A stretch of 64,000 nt of DNA, taken from positions 4,676,916 to 4,740,915 of the forward strand of contig NC_134032.1 of assembly GCF_964204645.1 (NCBI RefSeq), read 5' to 3'. The position numbers were made by a program, and so were the translations under genes. Positions 46,196 through 57,101 of this stretch are shown here, piece after piece. This stretch comes from Tubulanus polymorphus (taxonomy: Eukaryota; Nemertea; Palaeonemertea; Tubulaniformes; Tubulanidae). Positions within the stretch are counted from its first letter, which is position 1. Every line of letters starts with the position of its first letter. Below the pieces are notes generated by a model that was not told where the DNA came from, made no database searches, and saw only the letters and a list, made by a program, of their open reading frames with translations.

Positions 46196-47240
46196 GTGAA
46201 AAGTCATTTATTCAAGTCATTTATCGAAAAACTGAATCTTAATTGTGATCCAGAACTAGGGACTTTACTTAACTTATTCATTATCCTTTATGCAGATGAC
46301 ACAGTCATTCTTGCTGAAGATGAAAAATCTCTCCAGTTACATTTAGATACACTATTTGAATATTGCGCCGACAATGGCCTTTCAGTGAATGTTGATAAAA
46401 CTAAAATATTAGTCTTCGCTAGAAGTAAAAGTAGGATCAAGAAAATTTCTAGAAAATTTATGTTTGGTAACCAAGAGTTAGAGGTAGTTGGAGATTATTT
46501 GTATCTTGGAGTAAAATTCAACTGGAATGACAGTTTCGCTAAAGCAAAAAAATGTCTTTATGATAAAGCTATGAGAGCCATGTTTTCTATTATTCAGAAG
46601 GGTAGACGTTTGAAACTTCCGATAGATGTAATGCTTAAACTATTTGACATGTGTGTCGCTCCTGTAGATCTATACGGCTGCGAAATCTAGGGTTATGAGA
46701 ATCTCGATTTACTAGAAAACCTCCACTGCTTATTCTTAAAAATTATTATGAAAGTTACGAAATATTCCCATAATGTGCAAGTGCTGGCAGAGCTAGGGCG
46801 TTATCCTATGTATATTGACGTAAAGCGTAGAATGATCAATTTTTGGGCTAAAACGGTATCGTGCAAGCAAACTAAACTAAGTTCAATCCTTTATAAAATA
46901 TCTCTCAATTTATATATTAATGACAGGTTTAAGAGCCCCTGGCTGTTATTTATTAAGAAGATTTTTGATGACTGCGGTCTATCGTATATTTGGACGCAGC
47001 AATTAATGGTTAACTCTATGACTCTCTCAAAGAAATTAAAATGTGTACTCTGAGACCAGCACGTACAAGAGATAGATTTTAAGTTGAATAATAACTCGCT
47101 ATACACTAATTTTAGGCAATATAAGAATGATATTAAATTTGAAAACTATATTAATCAGCTTGATGACGATTTAGTGACCAGTTTATTCCAGTTCAGGATT
47201 GGGTCTTATCTCCTACCTGTAAATAGATATAATTTGATGT
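46196..47240 (+). pseudogene. LINE reverse transcriptase C-terminal part
   Basis: Open 46196-46690 with FIILYADDTVILAED (RT motif C, YADD), LSVNVDKTKILVF and YLYLGVKF; a TAG follows at 46688, then NVQVLAELGRYPMYIDV...MINFWAK to 47053, another stop, and FQFRIGSYLLPVNRY to ~47240. This is the RT thumb and C-terminal region of a non-LTR element, 5' truncated and with two stops. It runs directly into the right inverted-repeat arm, which could therefore be its 3' tail. Confidence 0.8.
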
Positions 47241-48107
47241 AGACCTCCCAGCGTGAATCAATCAAGAAAAAAATTTAACTAGTCGTCTTAGATCAAAACA
47301 AGAAAAAGGAAGATGCATTCTAACAACTGATTGCGATGTGAAGACTATTTAGGCTCATTATTAGAACCTGTACTACAGCTATTTAACTTTCTAAAATTAT
47401 TTGTCGCAGACCCTCAAATACAGTGTATATTAACAATCAAATTGCCTAAATATGTCTGGTTTCGTCGCTATAGTATACTATCTATTAAAAACAATTACAT
47501 CAATATCATTTATGTAGACCTATCATTCTTAGCGTTAGAGGTTTGGACGAATATTCATCCCAAAGTCAATATTTCGAATATCAGACCTAGGTCCATTTTC
47601 CTTCGTTTGACAGTCGGAGGAATATTCCTCCCGAAGTCGATACTTTGAATATCAGAACTGAAGGTCAAATTCTCTTCGTTTGACCTTGGGAGGAATATTC
47701 CTCCCAAAGTCAATTGTTTGAATATCAGACCCCTTGGTCAAGTTTCCATCGATTGACTTTGGGAGGAATATTCCTCCCGCAGTCAATTTTCACAATAGCG
47801 GTCCTCTTAATTGGTGATGATCAAATGAACGTGCGGCTCATATTTCTATTGTGTGCCTATCCGGTGTAACGCGCGACACGCTTACATAATCTTATCTGTA
47901 AATGTGAAGACCTCGGGGGCATTATGTTCTCTAAAGCCCGACATTATCCCACATTCGGGACTGTGAATGGGTTGATTTTACGGCTGAGTCGACATGTTTC
48001 AACAATTTTTAACTGTTCTTTTATGAATATTTGAAGACTTATGAACTAAAAATTACTTAAATTTTTGATACATTTTGAGAAAGCCACTAAACATTTGAGA
48101 CTGCGTT
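47228..48107. repeat. Right arm of the ~0.9 kb inverted repeat
   Basis: Inverted copy of 40594-41491, including the four palindromic units (47540-47780). Small indels and substitutions only. Confidence 0.9.
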
Positions 48108-48208
48108 GTAATTCAACGAAGTTATCACCGTGAACATCGTATAGAAATAATCTACAATATGTTTGGGAATCGGAAGAAAAGACGTGATCGTGTTTGGCAA
48201 TGTGGTAC

Positions 48209-48480
48209 AGAGCCGTCGGAACAGGGGCGGCACTTTTTTGCTTAACAAAAATCTTTTCATGCCTATTTTCAAAAGCATGCTCTACCGCGTAGCAGCTCGT
48301 CATTCTCAGTACTATGTGGTGCGCTCGCGACTTCTCATGTTTCTGTGAATGAGACCGTGAAATGGCCCCAAAACGCATCTCCGGCGATTGAATTTTCAAA
48401 ATTTTTCTGGGGGAGTAATGGTCCCCAGACCCCCTTTCAGAAATAAGCCTCGCCACTGAAAAATTCCTTCCGACGCCTCT
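48209..48480. mobile_element. MITE, 272 bp
   Basis: Ends AGAGCCGTCGGAACAGG and, inverted, AGAGGCGTCGGAAGG. Internal words AAGCCTCGCCACTG and CCCAGACCCCCTTTC are typical of a widespread invertebrate repeat. No coding sequence. Confidence 0.65.
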
Positions 48481-48946
48481 ACACACGCACACGCTCGCAC
48501 GTGTATATGAATACGCAATATTGAGTTCGATTTAACCGATCGCTCACTCACTCGCTTACACACACTCGCATAAGAGTGAATTACGAAAATGTCTGGCGAA
48601 TTTTTTACCGTTAAAAAAAAAAACCTTAAAAAACTACGTAGTGTCCGCAAAGGTTCGTCTTGCATCTCTGTTTTCGGATTTTGAATATATTTTTGGTCTA
48701 AAGTCAATTCCAGCTTCGCTTTCGATCTAATTCCTGATATCTAATTCGGTTAATGTCAACAAATCAGATTGAGTGTAATCGTTTGAGTGGGCTTGACATC
48801 TATTCGGAAATACCATTGTATTTCCCGATTTATGCCCAGACTATCTGAAACACGTCACCCGGACCTTTTAGACTCCAAGATGAACCGATTATCGATAATT
48901 TCCGTAAACATCAGAAATTCAACAAACTATGCACGTTTTTGCAGGA

Positions 48947-51900
48947 ATGATTACTGAAATGAAGCTGCAAGCTTTATGTATAGTTTTGTTATCAGTAGCA
49001 GCAGCAGCAACAGCAGCAGCGGCGGCAGCACAAGCATCAGGTAATAAGTCCCTTACGATTCATCTGCATTGCGCTGACGTCCTTATTACATTATTTCTAA
49101 ACCCATGCTTCCAATTTTAGTTCAAATTAAAAGGGTACTTACTATGTATTTTTCCTGTAAAAACCTAAAATTGTTTAAAAAAAGCATCGAACGATTGAAC
49201 AAACTCGTTGCAGGGGTCGATCCAGAGGCCAATTTTGAATGACTTGTTTCCACCCGAAAATAAACTCCAAAATCTTTTCAATTTATCTGGGTCAGCCCTT
49301 CTGCATTTGGCGATGTACGTATAGAAAAGGTTTGCAATTATGTTATTTGCAAATATTATTACTATTTATGATATTTGAAAAACATGAACAAGTAAGACAT
49401 AAACGAAACTGCAATATGGTAATTAACCATAGCGACTTCACCGCCCCCTACAGGTAAAACTATGTGGACCCCAGAGTGGCAACAGGTATTTTTATAAACT
49501 ATGCTGATCTGATCTATCGATTGATGTATGTTGCCAAAAATTTACAAAAAAATGCCGTAATATCCAATTTTTGAACCTTCGGCAGGCCGACTATTATTTA
49601 TATCTGTCATGTTCGCCGTACTGTTGTTATGTGTTGGCGCGGTTATTGGGTTTTTCCTTTTTTCTTTCCATAAATATATTGTATTGTTTGTTCATTATTA
49701 TTCATTCATAATTGCAGCTATGATTTCCTATGTATTTATGTGCGTCAATCCAACTCATTTAATCTATTCACATTTATGCGAGTTTTAACATTACAGCAGC
49801 CATGCGAATAAGTAATTCCGTGTCCCGGTGAGTGTTTCATTGCATTGGTCGCCGACTTATGAAATTAGTGAATTCAGTTACTGAAACGTTGGTTAACCGG
49901 TGGATAAATACCGTAGAAACAATGAACTTAATTGTCACTATGTCAGCTATCCACTGGTTAACCCTGAACAATCTTTTAGGCCTTTTTTAATTGCTTGGTT
50001 TACGGGAACCGCCTCCGAAATTTGAAGAAAAGTCAAATGAAAATAATATATTTTTCTTATTCCTGTGCGTGGGACAAGTTCAGTGAAAAATTGAGCAAAA
50101 AAAGTTTTTTTCACCTCCGCCGAACAAGAATCCTGGCTGGAATGATAAAAACATTGAAAAATGCGAGGTTCTTTTTTGATCACACTGTGCAGAATACGAA
50201 CTTCCCATGATTTGTTTGGACGTATGTACAATGCCCTATCGATAGTTCCCTCTTCCTTCAGAAAGTGATTTCATTTTATTTTTCTTTAAATTCCATTTCC
50301 TCCTCCGAAATGATAATTGAATAGGTCTACCGCCTAAACTGATCAATTAAAATAGGCCCCAGGAACTGACTCCAGGGAATCCGAATTGGTTATTGCTTAT
50401 TTCACCCAGAGTGTGTAACCTGCACTGAAAAGATTGGCCCTAGCTAGTTTGTCTTCATATTGATACAGACTATGTATTTGTGTGTGTGTCAATCAGACTT
50501 ATCTTAATTCAGATATTCAGATAATAATTCAGAATTCGGATAAGGCCGAATCATCCTTTGCAGTCGCTACTCTTTACCGTAAAAACCAGCTTAGATTATT
50601 TGGCCAGCTGAGATTTTAGCCAGCCCCGATTATATCACTTGTTGACCTCGAGTTTACTGAGTACGGGAGCTTCAATCACAGTCGCAAGAAAAATTGACGA
50701 CGAAGTAGAACTTTCATTAGGATGAGGTTAGAAGCGGGTGAGGTCATGGTTTAGGAATGGTATAAATGTACAAATTAGTATATAAATCTAAGGTTTTGGT
50801 TCAGGGAGAAAAGAGAACAGGAGGGAGCTAATAATTTAACAATATGAAGAAGAATAACAGCAACAGTGTGATCATATAAGCAAAACGTGTTAGCACTTTA
50901 TATCTGCCTGATCGAGGAAAGAGGAAGATCCAGCGGTACGAGATTAATTAGAACAACAATAGAGGAGAGTCAGAGGACACAACACTGGTGGAGAACTTCG
51001 TGACACAACAAGTGGAGGGGAATCTAGTGGAATAATTAGTGGTACAGATTGTTAAGTGACATATCAGTGGTTGAGATTGTAGTCTGAAAACCGGCATATA
51101 TATGAGTACGAATGAAGTAGAACTTTAGAAGAAGTAGAATTTTTAAGATACGTAGTAGGTAAGCCTTCAAATAGACTGCTAGATGGCCGATATGTTTTAT
51201 GAGATGAGGGGGGAAGAATTTCGTATGGAGGAATGGAATGAGGGAAATTACAATGTATCAGTTTCTTGATCATATTTCAAAAGTTATCTTAATGTTGGCT
51301 ATATAAAAGGTCTTTCGGAGAAATAGTGAGCGAGTTTCTCGGAACGGAACTTTACAAAATACGTGTATCGTTCGTCGTGGTAGTCGTCGTTGTTGTCAAT
51401 GAAGATCGAAATAATCATTATCTTTATTTCCAGCTCAAAACTTTTGTGACTCGACCAACGACTGCGGAGTGGGAGTCGATTGCGTCGATACAGAGTTTTC
51501 TTATTATTGTAAATGTCGGGATGGTTTTGTGCTCAGCGCCGATCGAAAACTGTGCAAAGGTAAGCAGGCATGCAATCTCTTATTACCGACTGCCCCCGTG
51601 TGCCATTAGCTATCAATCCAGGGGGGCGTATTAGACGATTGTTTTTTCCAGTAATTTTTTTGTTTGTTTATTTCTAACAAGGATTTAGGCATTTATTTGT
51701 TTGATTGGTAGATTTCGTTTGGTTTGCCTTGATTTGGTCTCCCTCACAAACCCATCACTCACACCTGCATTTTCATTCAAACAATCTTCCAACCAGCCCG
51801 AATCGACAAGTGACACATCGGGGTCAATTTTGTTGGCTGCCTGATTTAATACATCGAGATCTTGGTAATAACGGTTCTACAAGGTTGAAGATCATAACAT

Positions 51901-52571
51901 TTTAGCCACCATTTTCCACCGATTATAGTTCGTTTTGACGCGATTGAAAAAACAAATTTTGAAACGCAAATAATCTATCTACACATGTCGATTATGCCAT
52001 ACGATTGCTTAAACATTTCCGTGAAAGTTCCTACCTTTTGTAGTTATGAACAACCTAATAATTACCAGATGAAATTAGCAGCGATGAGGGGCAAGATTCT
52101 AAAATTTTCAAATATTTCACATTACCATTTTCCACTTTTCCACATTTCTTAAAACAAAAAAAAACAGGTTTTTTCACAATTTTTTCTATTCATACGAAAA
52201 ACATATTTTTTCACATTTTTTTAACACAACCAGTCAATGGTGACATACTTATAGATGTCTTCTTTTTCTACGTGATTTTATGCAAGAGGGAAGTTTCCAG
52301 TTACCAGGCGCCATTTTTTGTCCCGCATAGTTGGGGGGATTTTAAAAGTTTTACAGTAAAACCTTTAGCGCGATGTGTTTTAACAATATGTATGTTTCTT
52401 AGCCGTTCTATAGTTCTTTTTCCATTTACACAGAATTGAATTGCGTTTGCGATAGCGGTTGGACGCGAGCCTCGCCAGGCAAATGCTTCAAATACACTGC
52501 GTCGGGCCGGGATGATATTCGCTCACAATTGGCCAAGATCGACAACGCAAACGAAAACGAGGTGGTCGGAA
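48947..52571 (+). CDS. Secreted EGF / C-type lectin gene, 5' exons
   Basis: Three exons with matching phase 1 borders. 48947-49040: signal peptide (MKLQALCIVLLSVAAAATAA, then an Ala run), donor GTAATA; the second ATG at 48959 is the better start. 51434-51559: one EGF-like domain (CDSTNDCGVGVDC then YYCKCRDGF...KLC), six cysteines, acceptor TTTCCAG and donor GTAAGC, a 126 bp symmetric module. 52434-52571: CVCDSGWTRASPGKCFKY then LAKIDNANENEVVG, the start of a C-type-lectin-like domain, donor GTAAGT. The rest of the lectin domain is not in the window. A polymerase fragment follows 32 bp after the last donor, and the EGF and lectin exons are repeated 3327 bp downstream. Likely a secreted adhesion or immune lectin (inference). 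Confidence 0.75.
49041..50443. other. Intron 1 region, one hairpin
   Basis: No gene. A stem GGTTAACCGGTGGATA / TATCCACTGGTTAACC with ~45 nt loop lies at 49891-49967; no flanking direct repeat. Confidence 0.5.
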
Positions 52572-53774
52572 GTAAGTATGTCAAAAAATCTTTTTTTAAT
52601 CTCGTTTTTATTCATTCGATAAAAAAGTTAGAGATCATGATCATTTAAATTCAAAATATCGTGGAGCTGCTGATGAAGATTGTAATTTACAAGCTAAAAA
52701 AGTAAATTTCGATCCAATATTATTTCATAATTTATCAGGCTATGATACCCATCTATTTATAAAACAATTATCAAGGAAATTGGGCACAATTAATCAAGAA
52801 ATAGAAGAATATAATGCTATGAATGGTGTAAATGTAAGAAAATATGATTTTAAACTATTAGCTAAAACATCCGAAAATTATATTTCATTTCAATTTGGTT
52901 GCATTGGATTTTTAGATTCTTATAGATTTCTAGCAAGTTCATTAGATAATTTATCAAAAAGTTTAGTTGATAATGATTTTATAATAACTCGATATTATTA
53001 CCCAAATGAACAAGATTTTAAATTATTGAGATATAAAGGTGCAATTCCTTATGATTTTATAAAACACGCAATGATTTTAATGTAACAGAATTATTTAAAG
53101 ATCAATTTTATGATCAATTTAAAGAGGAGTATGAGAAAGATGAAGTGTTTGATAGAACATTAAATATTTGGAACCATTTTAAGATGAAAAGTCATGGTGA
53201 ATTAGTTGATTTATAATTAAAATCAGATGTTATGATATTGGCTGACATATTTGAAAAATTTAGAGAAGTTAATTTGAATCATTTCAATTTTGATCCTTGT
53301 TATTGCTACTCTAGTCCTGGTTTAACCTGGCAATGTGGTTTAAAATACAGAAATGTAGAATTAGATTTATTAAAAGAACCAGACATGGTTTTATTATTTG
53401 AAAAATCAATTAGAGGTGGAATTAGTGGTGTTATGGGAGATAGGTATTTTAAAGCAAATGATGAATATAAATTATTATATATTGACGCCAATAATTTATA
53501 TGGTTGGGCAATGATGCAACCTCAACCATATAAAAATTTTATATTAACAGAAGTTGAAAATGGTGATAAAACTGATTGGGAAAGCGCAATTGCGAGTTTA
53601 AAAGATGAAGCACCAATTGGTTATTTCTTTGTAGCTGATTTAGAATATCCTGAAAATATAAAGTTTAAAACAAGAAACTTACCTTATTGCCCAGAACATT
53701 TAACTGTAGATGATAGTTATTTAAGTGAATACCAGAAGAAAAATAAAACCGAAAGATCCTGTTTTTACAGAAAA
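50444..53774. repeat. Tandem duplication unit 1 (3.33 kb)
   Basis: Begins CTAGTTTGTCTTCATATTG and ends in the polymerase fragment ...TTTTTACAGAAAA. Nearly identical to 53775-57101; one 4 bp indel near 50640 and a handful of substitutions. Confidence 0.95.
52604..53774 (+). pseudogene. PolB fragment inside duplication unit 1
   Basis: Starts in KKVRDHDHLNSKYRGA and ends after SEYQKKNKTERSCFYRK. Contains motif A YIDANNLYGWAM. Shares with unit 2 the same lesions (frameshift after GAIPYDFIKHAM, TAA in VDL*LKSDVM), so decay preceded duplication. Interrupted at its 3' end by the start of unit 2. Confidence 0.9.
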
Positions 53775-56700
53775 CTAGTTTGTCTTCATATTGATACAGA
53801 CTATGTATTTGTGTGTGTGTCAATCAGACTTATCTTAATTCAGATATTCAGATAATAATTCAGAATTCGGATAAGGCCGAATCATCCTTTGCAGTCGCTA
53901 CTCTTTACCGTAAAAACCAGCTTAGATTATTTGGCCAGCTGAGATTTCAGCCCCGATTATATCACTTGTTGACCTCGAGTTTACTGAGTACGGGAGCTTC
54001 AATCACAGTCGCAAGAAAAATTGACGACGAAGTAGAACTTTCATTAGGATGAGGTTAGAAGCGGGTGAGGTCATGGTTTAGGAATGGTATAAATGTACAA
54101 ATTAGTATATAAATCTAAGGTTTTGGTTCAGGGAGAAAAGAGAACAGGAGGGAGCTAATAATTTAACAATATGAAGAAGAATAACAGCAACAGTGTGATC
54201 ATATAAGCAAAACGTGTTAGCACTTTATATCTGCCTGATCGAGGAAAGAGGAAGATCCAGCGGTACGAGATTAATTAGAACAACAATAGAGGAGAGTCAG
54301 AGGACACAACACTGGTGGAGAACTTCGTGACACGACAAGTGGAGGGGAATCTAGTGGAATAATTAGTGGTACAGATTGTTAAGTGACATATCAGTGGTTG
54401 AGATTGTAGTCTGAAAACCGGCATATATATGAGTACGAATGAAGTAGAACTTTAGAAGAAGTAGAATTTTTAAGATACGTAGTAGGTACGCCTTCAAATA
54501 GACTGCTAGATGGCCGATATGTTTTATGAGATGAGGGGGGAAGAATTTCGTATGGAGGAATGGAATGAGGGAAATTACAATGTATCAGTTTCTTGATCAT
54601 ATTTCAAAAGTTATCTTAATGTTGGCTATATAAAAGGTCTTTCGGAGAAATAGTGAGCGAGTTTCTCGGAACGGAACTTTACAAAAGACGTGTATCGTTC
54701 GTCGTCGTAGTCGTCGTTGTTGTCAATGAAGATCGAAATAATCATTATCTTTATTTCCAGCTCAAAACTTTTGTGACTCGACCAACGACTGCGGAGTGGG
54801 AGTCGATTGCGTCGATACAGAGTTTTCTTATTATTGTAAATGTCGGGATGGTTTTGTGCTCAGCGCCGATCGAAAACTGTGCAAAGGTAAGCAGGCATGC
54901 AATCTCTTATTACCGACTGCCCCCGTGTGCCATTAGCTATCAATCCAGGGGGGCGTATTAGACGATTGTTTTTTCCAGTAATTTTTTTGTTTGTTTATTT
55001 CTAACAAGGATTTAGGCATTTATTTGTTTGATTGGTAGATTTCGTTTGGTTTGCCTTGATTTGGTCTCCCTCACAAACCCATCACTCACACCTGCATTTT
55101 CATTCAAACAATCTTCCAACCAGCCCGAATCGACAAGTGACACATCGGGGTCAATTTTGTTGGCTGCCTGATTTAATACATCGAGATCTTGGTAATAACG
55201 GTTCTACAAGGTTGAAGATCATAACATTTTAGCCACCATTTTCCACCGATTATAGTTCGTTTTGACGCGATTGAAAAAACAAATTTTGAAACGCAAATAA
55301 TCTATCTACACATGTCGATTATGCCATACGATTGCTTAAACATTTCCGTGAAAGTTCCTACCTTTTGTAGTTATGAACAACCTAATAATTACCAGATGAA
55401 ATTAGCAGCGATGAGGGGCAAGATTCTAAAATTTTCAAATATTTCACATTACCATTTTCCACTTTTCCACATTTCTTAAAACAAAAAAAAACAGGTTTTT
55501 TCACAATTTTTTCTATTCATACGAAAAACATATTTTTTCACATTTTTTTAACACAACCAGTCAATGGTGACATACTTATAGATGTCTTCTTTTTCTACGT
55601 GATTTTATGCAAGAGGGAAGTTTCCAGTTACCAGGCGCCATTTTTTGTCCCGCATAGTTGGGGGGATTTTAAAAGTTTTACAGTAAAACCTTTAGCGCGA
55701 TGTGTTTTAAAAATATGTATGTTTCTTAGCCGTTCTATAGTTCTTTTTCCATTTACACAGAATTGAATTGCGTTTGCGATAGCGGTTGGACGCGAGCCTC
55801 GCCAGGCAAATGCTTCAAATACACTGCGTCGGGCCGGGATGATATTCGCTCACAATTGGCCAAGATCGACAACGCAAACGAAAACGAGGTGGTCGGAAGT
55901 AAGTATGTCAAAAAATCTTTTTTTAATCTCGTTTTTATTCATTCGATAAAAAAGTTAGAGATCATGATCATTTAAATTCAAAATATCGTGGAGCTGCTGA
56001 TGAAGATTGTAATTTACAAGCTAAAAAAGTAAATTTCGATCCAATATTATTTCATAATTTATCAGGCTATGATACCCATCTATTTATAAAACAATTATCA
56101 AGGAAATTGGGCACAATTAATCAAGAAATAGAAGAATATAATGCTATGAATGGTGTAAATGTAAGAAAATATGATTTTAAACTATTAGCTAAAACATCCG
56201 AAAATTATATTTCATTTCAATTTGGTTGCATTGGATTTTTAGATTCTTATAGATTTCTAGCAAGTTCATTAGATAATTTATCAAAAAGTTTAGTTGATAA
56301 TGATTTTATAATAACTCGATATTATTACCCAAATGAACAAGATTTTAAATTATTGAGATATAAAGGTGCAATTCCTTATGATTTTATAAAACACGCAATG
56401 ATTTTAATGTAACAGAATTATTTAAAGATCAATTTTATGATCAATTAAAAGAGGAGTATGAGAAAGATGAAGTGTTTGATAGAACATTAAATATTTGGAA
56501 CCATTTTAAGATGAAAAGTCATGGTGAATTAGTTGATTTATAATTAAAATCAGATGTTATGATATTGGCTGACATATTTGAAAAATTTAGAGAAGTTAAT
56601 TTGAATCATTTTAATTTTGATCCTTGTTATTGCTACTCTAGTCCTGGTTTAACCTGGCAATGTGGTTTAAAATACAGAAATGTAGAATTAGATTTATTAA

Positions 56701-57101
56701 AAGAACCAGACATGGTTTTATTATTTGAAAAATCAATTAGAGGTGGAATTAGTGGTGTTATGGGAGATAGGTATTTTAAAGCAAATGATGAATATAAATT
56801 ATTATATATTGACGCCAATAATTTATATGGTTGGGCAATGATGCAACCTCAACCATATAAAAATTTTATATTAACAGAAGTTGAAAATGGTGATAAAACT
56901 GATTGGGAAAGCGCAATTGCGAGTTTAAAAGATGAAGCACCAATTGGTTATTTCTTTGTAGCTGATTTAGAATATCCTGAAAATATAAAGTTTAAAACAA
57001 GAAACTTACCTTATTGCCCAGAACATTTAACTGTAGATGATAGTTATTTAAGTGAATACCAGAAGAAAAATAAAACCGAAAGATCCTGTTTTTACAGAAA
57101 A
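53775..57101. repeat. Tandem duplication unit 2
   Basis: Second copy; its end passes into the rest of virus-like element B instead of repeating again. Confidence 0.95.
54761..55898 (+). CDS. Second copy of EGF and C-type-lectin exons
   Basis: Exons 54761-54886 (EGF) and 55761-55898 (lectin start) with the same splice signals and open frames as 51434-51559 and 52434-52571. Because the modules are symmetric (phase 1-1), a transcript could include both sets in frame, or skip one. Whether they are used is unknown; an uncollapsed haplotype could also explain them. Confidence 0.7.

Noticed and set aside
48163-48707. Open frames on both strands around 48.1-48.7 kb
   Set aside because: They overlap a MITE and low-complexity ACAC sequence; no protein family pattern.
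49891-49967. GGTTAACC hairpin as micro-hairpin
   Set aside because: Loop of ~45 nt and no flanking repeat.
53813-54052. Retroviral-protease-like open frame (STGASITVARK)
   Set aside because: Resembles a DTGA motif only loosely (no Asp); no neighbouring Gag or RT.
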